A stretch of 64,000 nt of DNA from Megaustenia siamemsis (Eukaryota; Mollusca; Gastropoda; Stylommatophora; Ariophantidae): assembly GCA_032433765.1 (NCBI GenBank), contig JAVIAB010000102.1, positions 13,514,414-13,578,413 of the forward strand. Direction: 5' to 3'. The notes beneath the pieces were generated by a model. It had not been told where the DNA came from, did not search any database, and saw only the letters and a program-made list of their open reading frames with translations. The translations under genes were made by a program, and so were the position numbers. Below, one piece after another: positions 43,191-54,722 of the stretch; the stretch's first letter is position 1, and each line of letters opens with the position of its first letter.

Positions 43191-43504
43191 ATGGAACTAA
43201 AATGCCACTTTGAGATGAAAACAAACAACTGTGATTGGCGAAATATCATCAGTAAAATACTGACAGAAGACGTCTACAATGGGCGACTTGCAAGGTTTGT
43301 TCTTTTCTATTCTTTTTATGTAATCAGTTTCATTGCAGTGGACATCCCATATCCGCTCCATTGGGCATCCCAGCTTTTCTCGAAGCTTGTGTAGATTGAT
43401 TCTTCCTACAATGTGCTAATTGTAGATACGTTTGCTTTTACTACTAGTCACTCCGGATTGACCAGACCCCTTTTCCACATTTAGACTCCTCAGTCTCTCA
43501 ATAA
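43191..43504. other. Left flank of the satellite region
   Basis: Unassigned. A 67-codon frame on + is unsupported. Confidence 0.35.
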
Positions 43505-44477
43505 AAAGACCAAGAGGAAGACCCAGAGGAAGATGGATAGATACAGTGATAAAGACATGTAACAATAAAGGAAAGTCACTAATTCAGACAGTTTGAGCAG
43601 CTCAAGAACGACAAATGATATAAACCACGACACCTTTTAGGTATCAGTGAAAAGAGAAAAGAAGAAGATGGATAGATGCAGTGACAGAGACATGTAACAA
43701 CAAAGGAAAATCACTAATTCAGACAGTTCGAGCAGCTCAAGAACGACAAATGATATAAACCACGACACCTTTTAGGTATCAGTGAAAAGAGAAAAGAAGA
43801 AGATGGATAGATGCAGTGACAGAGACATGTAACAACAAAGGAAAATCACTAATTCAGACAGTTCGAGCAGCTCAAGAACGACAAATGATGTAAACCACAA
43901 CACCTTTTAGGTATCAGTGAAAAGAGAAAAGAAGAAGATGGATAGATGCAGTGACAGAGACATGTAACAACAAAGGAAAATCACTAATTCAGACAATTCG
44001 AGCAGCTCAAGAACGACAAATGATATGAACCACGACACCTTTTAGGTATCAGTGAAAAGAGAAAAGAAGAAGATGGATAGATGCAGTGACAGAGACATGT
44101 AACAACAAAGGAAAATCACTAATTCAGACAGTTCGAGCAGCTCAAGAACGACAAATGATATAAACCACGACACCTTTTAGGTATCAGTGAAAAGAGAAAA
44201 GAAGAAGATGGATAGATGCAGTGACAGAGACATGTAACAACAAAGGAAAATCACTAATTCAGACAATTCGAGCAGCTCAAGAACGACAAATGATATAAAC
44301 CACGACATCTTTTAGGTATCAGTGAAAGAGAAAAGAAGAAGATGGATAGATGCAGTGACAGAGACATGTAACAACAAAGGAAAATCACTAATTCAGACAA
44401 TTCGAGCAGCTCAAGAACGACAAATGATATAAACCACGACATCTTTTAGGTATCAGTGAAAAGAGAAAAGAAGAAGA
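43505..44477 (+). repeat. 135-bp satellite block A, derived from a LINE-7 3' end
   Basis: About seven monomers of 135 bp (GATGG starts at 43667, 43802 and 43937). Each carries the end of a LINE reading frame: RPRGRPRGRWIDT in the first monomer, CNNKGKSLIQTVRAAQERQM and a stop in each, then ACACCTTTTAGGTATCAGTG and an AAAAGAGAAAAGAAGAAG tail. Only the first monomer has the upstream GRPR part, so amplification started just downstream. A 62-codon frame on the other strand is a shadow. Confidence 0.93.
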
Positions 44478-44689
44478 ACCCCCTCAATGTATACATCCTT
44501 CTTCAACCCATTCTCCTCATCTTCTCCTACAGAGTGAAGAGCAAACATGGCGATGTCCTCTCAGGTTTATTCAAGGCAGTTAACCATGCCCTCCACCCTC
44601 CGCCCCCTAACCACATACTGAAGCAGCTCCCGGGACTGGGCCGTTTGAGTGCCCCACTACTTTAACGCTAAAGCTAAGGGCAGCACGGG

Positions 44690-44935
44690 GGAACTGGTAG
44701 GTCTAGATGTTAGACCTCGGCGTCTGGACTGGAAGGTTTAAAGTTCGAATCCTGCCTCAGAGCTGGGAATATTTCACTTCGATTTTGTCGTAACCTCGTG
44801 GCTTTACCCTGCCTCACTCTCTGTCTAGTGAGATCCGATCTCTAACCCTCTCGCATAACGGAGAAAAACAGAATGTCCTATGTACACTCATGCACGTTAA
44901 AGATTCCTTAGTAAAAGTTGAAAAGAGTAGGACTA
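44690..44935 (+). mobile_element. tRNA-derived SINE, family 3
   Basis: Head TGGTAGGTCTAGATGTTAGA, B box AGTTCGAATCCTG, body GTGGCTTTACCCTGCCTCAC and AGTGAGATCCGATCTCTAAC. Related by eye to the 16990-17205 element on the other strand. Confidence 0.8.
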
Positions 44936-45113
44936 AAATGGCTGTTGGCAGGGCAATAACCATTAACTCTATCCGTACGTTTCGCCGCACAGTGCGCCAT
45001 TCTCAATTTTGATTATTGTGAACTGTAATCAAACCATATTCTTTTTACATGTCTTGTATCATCAGGTATTGGTGAAATCTAATAATATAATTCTTTGTTT
45101 AATTATCTCAAAA

Positions 45114-45171
<58 letters not shown>

Positions 45172-45454
45172 ATATGTTAGATAAATATAAATATGTAGAT
45201 TGATTCTTAAAATCATGAACAATTTTGTCTCTGAAATCTCTACCGTTGCATTGATAAAAAAAACTTCCGTACGGAAAGAGTTAAGAAAGTGTACCCGTAC
45301 CGAAGACGGTTGTGTGTGGGCCTATAGGCGCAGATATCGCGGCTTTCATGTCATTTAGCGACAGAACGCATCCACGCCCTCTTAACGAACAAACGCTTAG
45401 AAGAGCAAGAAGATAATCAGCGTCATGCTGTACAAACATGGAGATATGACCAAA

Positions 45455-45660
45455 AAAAATATAGAAAAAATGGTATGTTAACAGGCTTACGTGATTAGTA
45501 GACGACACAGATTTGAACGACGCTTCAGCTCAATAGGCCTTCAGCAGGAACAAGCAAAAAACACGCACACACAGATATGTAAGTAAATAAAACTAATTCT
45601 ACATAGCTAACTAATAATGAAACATAAAAAAAAAAAATAAAATAATCGAAACTGGTTAAA
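45455..45660 (+). mobile_element. Family E monomer
   Basis: GGTATGTTAACAGGCTTACG, GACGCTTCAGCTCAATAGGC, CTTCAGCAGGAACAAGC, then ACATAGCTAACTAATAATGA and an A-rich end. A single-orientation copy of the family that occurs as inverted dimers at 29472 and 56383. Confidence 0.72.
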
Positions 45661-45799
45661 GAAAGGAAAATGACTAAATGGAGATAACCACATACTTAGT
45701 TCCCATGGTTTTACTGCCGATACTTTTTTGTTTTCCTTGTCATTTCTCCCGTCACTCGTTTTACTTCTACTATGCCTACTCCCCCCCCCCCCCCCCAAA

Positions 45800-46275
45800 T
45801 CACCGCTTCTGGTGGGCTTTGCTTGCTTACTTACGTTCGCCCGATGACTAAAGTATTCTAGAGTATTCGTAGACGAGAATTCCTCTTCGTCATCCGCCCT
45901 TAAAAGGACGTTAAGTGGACGTATCTGCGTTGCGTTGTGGTTTGCAGTATAACTGTTATATTTACGCCTTTCGGCCCAACACATCCGACTTCAGCACGAC
46001 ATTTTTTAGCACCTGGTTGTCTTCCCTCTTCCATCCCTGCTCGCTTGGCCAGACTGGACAGGTTAGTCTGTTTATTGGAGGCACCACGGAGAGGTGGAGC
46101 AGGGTCTGGATGGTTTTGGTTCACCGATCCTGGCGCAAGCCATCGGCTGTGGGTCGCTGACAAACTTCCAGCTCTGGTGCTGGGAGGCACGCCTTCGCCT
46201 CCTGATGGGCTTTGAATCCAGGTAGTTCATGGTCCAAGCCTGACGTCGTACCTCTAGACCACCCAGCCTCCCCCC
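45800..46275 (+). mobile_element. Composite repeat B, full-length
   Basis: From GTTCGCCCGATGACTAAAGT through CTTTCGGCCCAACACATCCG, CACCACGGAGAGGTGGAGCA and TTCACCGATCCTGGCGCAAG. At the right end lies a tRNA-like segment in reverse (GGTGGTCTAGAGGTACGACG and GGATTCAAAGCCC on -). Open frames here are inconsistent between copies. Confidence 0.85.
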
Positions 46276-46443
46276 CCCCCCAGCTTATTTAACTTGTAGG
46301 TAAATCCTGCCCTGTGGTTCACGCAGAGTCGTTGGAAACCATGTCCCTTCATAACACTCCATCTTATGTGATTTGTAACAATTGAACCGTAATGAATCCT
46401 CACCAATCACCATCAAGGGCCTTCTACACGAGAATGCATGGGA

Positions 46444-48661
46444 AAAGACCAAGAGGAAGACCCAGAAGAAGATGGATAGATGCAGTGATAGAGACATGTA
46501 ACAACAAAGGAAAATCACTAATTCAGACAATTCGAGCAGCACAAGAACGACAAATGATATAAACCACGACACCTTTTAGGTATCAGTGAAAAGAGAAAAG
46601 AAGAAGATGGATAGATGCAGTGACAGAGACATGTAACAACAAAGGAAAATCACTAATTCAGACAATTCGAGCAGCACAAGAACGACAAATGATATAAACC
46701 ACGACACCTTTTAGGTATCAGTGAAAGAGAAAAGAAGAAGATGGATAGATGCAGTGACAGAGACATGTAACAACAAAGGAAAATCACTAATTCAGACAAT
46801 TCGAGCAGCACAAGAACGACAAATGATATAAACCACGACACCTTTTAGGTATCAGTGAAAAGAGAAAAGAAGAAGATGGATAGATGCAGTGACAGAGACA
46901 TGTAACAACAAAGGGAAGTCACTAATTCAGACAGTTCGAGCAGCTCAAGAACGACAAATAATATAAACCACGACACCTTTTAGGTATCAGTGGAAAGAGA
47001 AAAGAAGAAGATGGATAGATGCAGTGACAGAGACATGTAACAACAAAGGAAAATCACTAATTCAGACAATTCGAGCAGCACAAGAACGACAAATGATATA
47101 AACCACGACACCTTTTAGGTATCAGTGAAAAGAGAAAAGAAGAAGATGGATAGATGCAGTGACAGAGACATGTAACAACAAAGGAAAATCACTAATTCAG
47201 ACAATTCGAGCAGCACAAGAACGACAAATGATATAAACCACGACACCTTTTAGGTATCAGTGAAAAGAGAAAAGAAGAAGATGGATAGATGCAGTGACAG
47301 AGACATGTAACAACAAAGGGAAGTCACTAATTCAGACAGTTCGAGCAGCTCAAGAACGACAAATAATATAAACCACGACACCTTTTAGGTATCAGTGAAA
47401 GAGAAAAGAAGAAGATGGATAGATGCAGTGACAGAGACATGTAACAACAAAGGGAAGTCACTAATTCAGACAGTTCGAGCAGCTCAAGAACGACAAATGA
47501 TATAAACCACGACACCTTTTAGGTATCAGTGAAAAGAGAAAAGAAGAAGATGGATAGATGCAGTGACAGAGACATGTAACAACAAAGGGAAGTCACTAAT
47601 TCAGACAGTTCGAGCAGCTCAAGAACGACAAATGATATAAACCACGACACCTTTTAGGTATCAGTGACAGAGACATGTAACAACAAAGGGAAGTCACTAA
47701 TTCAGACAGTTCGAGCAGCTCAAGAACGACAAATGATATAAACCACGACACCTTTTAGGTATCAGTGACAGAGACATGTAACAACAAAGGAAAATCACTA
47801 ATTCAGACAGTTCGAGCAGCTCAAGAACGACAAATGATATAAACCACGACACCTTTTAGGTATCAGTGACAGAGACATGTAACAACAAAGGAAAATCACT
47901 AATTCAGACAGTTCGAGCAGCTCAAGAACGACAAATGATATAAACCACGACACCTTTTAGGTATCAGTGAAAAGAGAAAAGAAGAAGATGGATAGATGCA
48001 GTGACAGAGACATGTAACAACAAAGGAAAATCACTAATTCAGACAGTTCGAGCAGCTCAAGAACGACAAATGATGTAAACCACAACACCTTTTAGGTATC
48101 AGTGAAAAGAGAAAAGAAGAAGATGGATAGATGCAGTGACAGAGACATGTAACAACAAAGGAAATCACTAATTCAGACAATTCGAGCAGCTCAAGAACGA
48201 CAAATGATATGAACCACGACACCTTTTAGGTATCAGTGAAAAGAGAAAAGAAGAAGATGGATAGATGCAGTGACAGAGACATGTAACAACAAAGGAAATC
48301 ACTAATTCAGACAGTTCGAGCAGCTCAAGAACGACAAATGATATAAACCACGACACCTTTTAGGTATCAGTGAAAAGAGAAAAGAAGAAGATGGATAGAT
48401 GCAGTGACAGAGACATGTAACAACAAAGGAAAATCACTAATTCAGACAATTCGAGCAGCTCAAGAACGACAAATGATATAAACCACGACATCTTTTAGGT
48501 ATCAGTGAAAAGAGAAAAGAAGAAGATGGATAGATGCAGTGACAGAGACATGTAACAACAAAGGAAAATCACTAATTCAGACAATTCGAGCAGCTCAAGA
48601 ACGACAAATGATATAAACCACGACATCTTTTAGGTATCAGTGAAAAGAGAAAAGAAGAAGA
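46444..48661 (+). repeat. 135-bp satellite block B
   Basis: Same monomer as block A. The first unit again starts with the LINE-derived AGACCAAGAGGAAGACCC. It includes three consecutive 101-bp monomers (starts near 47662, 47763 and 47864) that lack the 34 bp between two CAGTGA words. Ends at GAAGAAGAACCCCC, exactly like block A. Confidence 0.95.
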
Positions 48662-49296
48662 ACCCCCTCAATGTATACATCCTTCTTCAACCCATTCTCC
48701 TCATCTTCTCCTACAGAGTGAAGAGCAAACATGGCGATGTCCTCTCAGGTTTATTCAAGGCAGTTAACCATGCCCTCCACCCTCCGCCCCCTAACCACAT
48801 ACTGAAGCAGCTCCCGGGACTGGGCCGTTTGAGTGCCCCACTACTTTAACGCTAAAGCTAAGGGCAGCACGGGGGAACTGGTAGGTCTAGATGTTAGACC
48901 TCGGCGTCTGGACTGGAAGGTTTAAAGTTCGAATCCTGCCTCAGAGCTGGGAATATTTCACTTCGATTTTGTCGTAACCTCGTGGCTTTACCCTGCCTCA
49001 CTCTCTGTCTAGTGAGATCCGATCTCTAACCCTCTCGCATAACGGAGAAAAACAGAATGTCCTATGTACACTCATGCACGTTAAAGATTCCTTAGTAAAA
49101 GTTGAAAAGAGTAGGACTAAAATGGCTGTTGGCAGGGCAATAACCATTAACTCTATCCGTACGTTTCGCCGCACAGTGCGCCATTCTCAATTTGATTATT
49201 GTGAACTGTAATCAAACCATATTCTTTTTACATGTCTTGTATCATCAGGTATTGGTGAAATCTAATAATATAATTCTTTGTTTAATTATCTCAAAA

Positions 49297-49354
<58 letters not shown>

Positions 49355-50628
49355 ATATGTCATATGTTAGATAAATATAAATATGTAGATTGATTCTTAA
49401 AATCATGAACAATTTTGTCTCTGAAATCTCTACCGTTGCATTGATAAAAAAAACTTCCGTACGGAAAGAGTTAAGAAAGTGTACCCGTACCGAAGACGGT
49501 TGTGTGTGGGCCTATAGGCGCAGATATCGCGGCTTCATGTCATTTAGCGACAGAACGCATCCACGCCCTCTTAACGAACAAACGCTTAGAAGAGCAAGAA
49601 GATAATCAGCGTCATGCTGTACAAACATGGAGATATGACCAAAAAAAATATAGAAAAAATGGTATGTTAACAGGCTTACGTGATTAGTAGACGACACAGA
49701 TTTGAACGACGCTTCAGCTCAATAGGCCTTCAGCAGGAACAAGCAAAAACACGCACACACAGATATGTAAGTAAATAAAACTAATTCTACATAGCTAACT
49801 AATAATGAAACATAAAAAAAAAAATAAAATAATCGAAACTGGTTAAAGAAAGGAAAAATGACTAAATGGAGATAACCACATACTTAGTTCCCATGGTTTA
49901 CTGCCGATACTTTTTTGTTTTCCTTGTCATTTCTCCCGTCACTCGTTTTACTTCTACTATGCCTACTCCCCCCCCCCCCCCCAAATCACCGCTTCTGGTG
50001 GGCTTTGCTTGCTTACTTACGTTCGCCCGATGACTAAAGTATTCTAGAGTATTCGTAGACGAGAATTCCTCTTCGTCATCCGCCCTTAAAAGGACGTTAA
50101 GTGGACGTATCTGCGTTGCGTTGTGGTTTGCAGTATAACTGTTATATTTACGCCTTTCGGCCCAACACATCCGACTTCAGCACGACATTTTTTAGCACCT
50201 GGTTGTCTTCCCTCTTCCATCCCTGCTCGCTTGGCCAGACTGGACAGGTTAGTCTGTTTATTGGAGGCACCACGGAGAGGTGGAGCAGGGTCTGGATGGT
50301 TTTGGTTCACCGATCCTGGCGCAAGCCATCGGCTGTGGGTCGCTGACAAACTTCCAGCTCTGGTGCTGGGAGGCACGCCTTCGCCTCCTGATGGGCTTTG
50401 AATCCAGGTAGTTCATGGTCCAAGCCTGACGTCGTACCTCTAGACCACCCAGCCTCCCCCCCCCCCAGCTTATTTAACTTGTAGGTAAATCCTGCCCTGT
50501 GGTTCACGCAGAGTCGTTGGAAACCATGTCCCTTCATAACACTCCATCTTATGTGATTTGTAACAATTGAACCGTAATGAATCCTCACCAATCACCATCA
50601 AGGGCCTTCTACACGAGAATGCATGGGA
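48662..50628 (+). repeat. Segmental duplication, copy 2
   Basis: Second copy of 44478-46443, with SINE family 3 at 48875-49120, (TA)n at 49302-49358 (with an extra TAT), E monomer at 49650-49850 and repeat B at 49990-50460. Near-identical. Confidence 0.95.
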
Positions 50629-52174
50629 AAAGACCAAGAGGAAGACCCAGAAGAAGATGGATAGATGCAGTGATAGAGACATGTAACAACAAAGGAAAAT
50701 CACTAATTCAGACAATTCGAGCAGCACAAGAACGACAAATGATATAAACCACGACACCTTTTAGGTATCAGTGAAAAGAGAAAAGAAGAAGATGGATAGA
50801 TGCAGTGACAGAGACATGTAACAACAAAGGAAAATCACTAATTCAGACAATTCGAGCAGCACAAGAACGACAAATGATATAAACCACGACACCTTTTAGG
50901 TATCAGTGAAAAGAGAAAAGAAGAAGATGGATAGATGCAGTGACAGAGACATGTAACAACAAAGGAAAATCACTAATTCAGACAATTCGAGCAGCACAAG
51001 AACGACAAATGATATAAACCACGACACCTTTTAGGTATCAGTGAAAAGAGAAAAGAAGAAGATGGATAGATGCAGTGACAGAGACATGTAACAACAAAGG
51101 GAAGTCACTAATTCAGACAGTTCGAGCAGCTCAAGAACGACAAATAATATAAACCACGACACCTTTTAGGTATCAGTGGAAAGAGAAAAGAAGAAGATGG
51201 ATAGATGCAGTGACAGAGACATGTAACAACAAAGGAAAATCACTAATTCAGACAATTCGAGCAGCACAAGAACGACAAATGATATAAACCACGACACCTT
51301 TTAGGTATCAGTGAAAGAGAAAAGAAGAAGATGGATAGATGCAGTGACAGAGACATGTAACAACAAAGGAAAATCACTAATTCAGACAATTCGAGCAGCA
51401 CAAGAACGACAAATGATATAAACCACGACACCTTTTAGGTATCAGTGAAAAGAGAAAAGAAGAAGATGGATAGATGCAGTGACAGAGACATGTAACAACA
51501 AAGGGAAGTCACTAATTCAGACAGTTCGAGCAGCTCAAGAACGACAAATAATATAAACCACGACACCTTTTAGGTATCAGTGAAAAGAGAAAAGAAGAAG
51601 ATGGATAGATGCAGTGACAGAGACATGTAACAACAAAGGAAGTCACTAATTCAGACAGTTCGAGCAGCTCAAGAACGACAAATGATATAAACCACGACAC
51701 CTTTTAGGTATCAGTGAAAAGAGAAAAGAAGAAGATGGATAGATGCAGTGACAGAGACATGTAACAACAAAGGGAAGTCACTAATTCAGACAGTTCGAGC
51801 AGCTCAAGAACGACAAATGATATAAACCACGACACCTTTTAGGTATCAGTGACAGAGACATGTAACAACAAAGGGAAGTCACTAATTCAGACAGTTCGAG
51901 CAGCTCAAGAACGACAAATGATATAAACCACGACACCTTTTAGGTATCAGTGACAGAGACATGTAACAACAAAGGAAAATCACTAATTCAGACAGTTCGA
52001 GCAGCTCAAGAACGACAAATGATATAAACCACGACACCTTTTAGGTATCAGTGACAGAGACATGTAACAACAAAGGAAAATCACTAATTCAGACAGTTCG
52101 AGCAGCTCAAGAACGACAAATGATATAAACAAGAAACACCTTTTAGGTATCAGTGAAAAGAGAAAAGAAGAAGA
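50629..52174 (+). repeat. 135-bp satellite block C
   Basis: Starts like block B (AAAGACCAAGAGGAAGACCC) and carries the same order of variant monomers, including the 101-bp forms near 51850-52060. It ends in a different flank (GAAGAAGAACCGTTGAC), the right border of the whole region. Confidence 0.95.
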
Positions 52175-52309
52175 ACCGTTGACTTATTTTCCCCGTTCTA
52201 CGCTCGTCCAATCCATAAACTTTATAAGGGACACAACTATTTCAAATACAGGAGAGTAGTGAGACCAGTGTTACCTACAATTAAATTGATAACATCTGTT
52301 ATTTTAAAT

Positions 52310-52540
52310 TCATTTATTTTCCTTTTGGTCGATGACGACACATAGGGCGGAAGCAATAGTTGTCCACGATTGACGATCTGATGCTAGTTCATGTAGTTCT
52401 TGGCTGTTTCTTATTCCCAATTTTGAGCATTCTCTATTAATTGTTCTGCGTAGCGATTCTCTTGGTCTGCCTTGTTTTCGTTTACAGATGGTTTCCACAT
52501 GATTGCCTGACGGGGAAGTCTTTCTTCAATCATTCTCAGC
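52310..52540 (-). mobile_element. LINE tail fragment (LINE-5-like)
   Basis: On -: KRKQGRPRESLRRTINRECS and LHELASDRQSWTTIASALC, a C-terminal block like those at 27986 and 63776 but a different subfamily. It directly adjoins the RTE-1 3' end. Confidence 0.75.
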
Positions 52541-53225
52541 ACATCATCATCAAGTACCGTGCCTGCTGGCGTAGATGATCATGTCTATCCACAACTTTCG
52601 ATCTCGACAGTTATTTATCATTTCTGTTGTCGACCTTCTGCTAAGCCATTCTCTTAAGCTGTCTGGTATTTTTTCTCTTTGCTTAACTCTGTCTCTTCGT
52701 CCCTCAATTTCTCCAGTTGTTACAATATATTCCAGTTGTTCTCTTCTCATTACATGGCCATTGGGGGCCTCGGTAGCCTAGTTGGGAAAACCACCCGACT
52801 GGACTACCGACGTTCGGACAACCCGTGTTAGATTCCCGCTGGGAGCAGTGTGAATTGTACTCGTGTTTGAAAAAAAAAAAATACCCCCACGGTGGACCCA
52901 GCCGCTGGCAGAAATGGGTACCAGGGTATTACCCTGGGAAGGTGAGGAATGTCGCTTCGCATCTGAGCTTCGATGCTTGAGGCGACACTATACAGAAATC
53001 TCCGAACAATTCTGGATAGGTGCCCGAGCACATATGGGTGTAAACTCGCGTCCTAAGACGCCAGTTCAAGTCTCGTACTTTACCTTTACCTTACATGGCC
53101 AAGAAATGATGATTGTTTCTTCCTAATATTGGAAATTAGCTTTCTTTTTGCTTTGACCTCTTTCAGAACATTTTCATTACTCTTCTTAGTTGTCCATGGT
53201 ACTCTCAACATTCTTCTGTAGAACC
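52541..53225 (-). mobile_element. RTE-1 LINE tail, split by SINE family 2
   Basis: On -: the part 53225-53091 (EVPWTTKKSNENVLKE), the SINE, then 52760-52541 (MRREQLEYIVTTGEIEGRRD, NCRDRKLWIDMIIYASRHGT-stop, GATGATGAT tail). Outside the insertion the element is continuous. Confidence 0.9.
52761..53090 (+). mobile_element. tRNA-derived SINE, family 2, complete, with TSD
   Basis: Head GGCCTCGGTAGCCTAGTTGG (A box), a B-box-like GTGTTAGATTCCC, body TGGACCCAGCCGCTGGCAG, and the tail CTCGTACTTTACCTTTACC. It is flanked by TTACATGGCCA at 52750-52760 and 53091-53101, sequence that belongs to the host LINE, so the insertion and orientation are certain. Confidence 0.95.
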
Positions 53226-54475
53226 ACTTCTCAGCATATGGTGGATGTATTTCCAACGTTTACTTCTTGTAAAGCTCGACACGAATTCCTGTTTTGATTT
53301 GTCTCTTATTTGTTTATTTAAAACGTATTCTTCCCAGCTTGTGTTTGAGATCCTAGGAAAACACTTGTTTTCAAAGGCATTTAATATCTAATCTAAACTC
53401 TTGGTGGATTTCCAACTTTCACATCCATATGTTAGCACTATTATCACATCGACATGTCATCACTGGTATCACATCCATATATCAGCACTGGTATCACATC
53501 CATTAGTCAGCACTGGTATCACAGCCATATGTCAGCACTGATATCACATCCATATGTTAGCACTATTATCACATCCATATGTTAGCACTATTATCACATC
53601 CATATGTTAGCACTATTATCACATCCATATGTTAGCACTATTATCACATCCATATGTTAGCACTGTTATCACATCGACATGTCATCACTGGTATCACATC
53701 CATATATCAGCACTGGTATCACATCATATGTCAGCACTGGTATCACAGCCATATGTCAGCACTGATATCACATCCATATGTTAGCACTATTATCACATCC
53801 ATATGTTAGCACTATTATCACATCCATATGTTAGCACTGTTATCACATCGACATGTCATCACTGGTATCACATCCATATGTTAGCACTGTTATCACATCG
53901 ACATGTCATCACTGGCATCACAGCCATATGTCAGCACTGATATCACATCCATATGTTAGCACTGGTATCACATCCATATGTTAGCACTGGTATCACATCC
54001 ATATATCAGCACTGGTATCACATCCTTATGTTAGCACTGTTAACACATCCACATGTCAGCATTGGTATCACATCCATATATCAGCATTGGTATCACATCC
54101 ATATGTTAGCACTGGTATCATTTCCTTATGTTAGCACTATTATCACATCCACATGTCAGCACTGGTACCACATCCATATATCAGCACTGGTATCACATCC
54201 ATATGTTAGCACTGGTACAACATCCTTATGTTAGCACTGATATCAGATCCATATGTCAGCACTGGTACCACATCTATGTGTCAGCAATGGTACCACATCC
54301 ATATGTTAGCACTAGTACCACACAGGGGATGAACAGTCTAAGTTTTATTCGTTTACTCAGTACTTTGAGTCGCCAGATGTTCGTCAGTTTGTTCAACTCA
54401 TTTGATGATATTATGACGCGTGTTCTGGTTTCTGATATTATGTCTCCATCTCTGGACATTTTGCACAATTCATCA
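53226..54475 (-). mobile_element. LINE fragment with internal minisatellite
   Basis: Right of the array, on -: DIISETRTRVIISSNELNKL, TNIWRLKVLSKRIKLRLF and VVLVLTYGCG. Left of it, SWKSTKSL-type sequence (53400-53230). The 25-bp array (53430-54315) sits exactly at the LTYGCES point of the LINE tail. Confidence 0.75.
53430..54315 (-). repeat. 25-bp minisatellite at the LINE YGCES motif
   Basis: About 35 units of CATCCATATGTTAGCACTGG plus TATCA (period 25: 53556 to 53581). A larger block with CACATCGACATGTCATCACT recurs within it. The seed CACATCCATATGTTA is the reverse complement of the TYGCE-coding sequence in the RTE-1 tails (for example 23500 and 26025). Frames are artefacts. Confidence 0.9.
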
Positions 54476-54722
54476 TCAAGTACAGGCCTGCTGGCGTAGG
54501 TGATCGTGTCTCTCCACAACTTTCAATCTCGACAGTTATTTATCATTTCTGTTGCTGAGCTTCTGCCAAGCCATTCTCTTAAGCTGTCTGGTATATTTTC
54601 TCTTTGCTTCCTTCTATCTATTCGTCCCTCAATTTTCCCAGTTGTTACAATATATTCCAGTTGTTCTCTTCTCATTACATGGTCAAAAAATGATGATTGT
54701 TTCTTCCTAGATTGGTTCTTTC
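54476..54722 (-). mobile_element. RTE-1 LINE, 3' fragment
   Basis: On -: RKKQSSFFDHVMRREQLEYI, VTTGKIEGRIDRRKQRENIP, DSLREWLGRSSATEMINNCR. The tail stop is in the TACTTGATGATGA end. Confidence 0.87.

Larger units (their letters stand above)
44478..46443 (+). repeat. Segmental duplication, copy 1
   Basis: About 1.97 kb that recurs at 48662-50628 with about 4184-4186 bp offset. Contents in order: 44478-44665 unassigned; SINE family 3 (44690); (TA)n at 45118-45168; E monomer (45455); C homopolymer (45781-45797); repeat B (45800). No host gene is recognised. The two copies differ mainly in homopolymer lengths and single-base indels. Confidence 0.93.

Noticed and set aside
44254..51700. Repeated 62-codon frames on - (MSWFISFVVLELLELSEL) that look like small membrane proteins
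   Set aside because: They are antisense to the LINE-derived 135-bp satellite and have no independent support.
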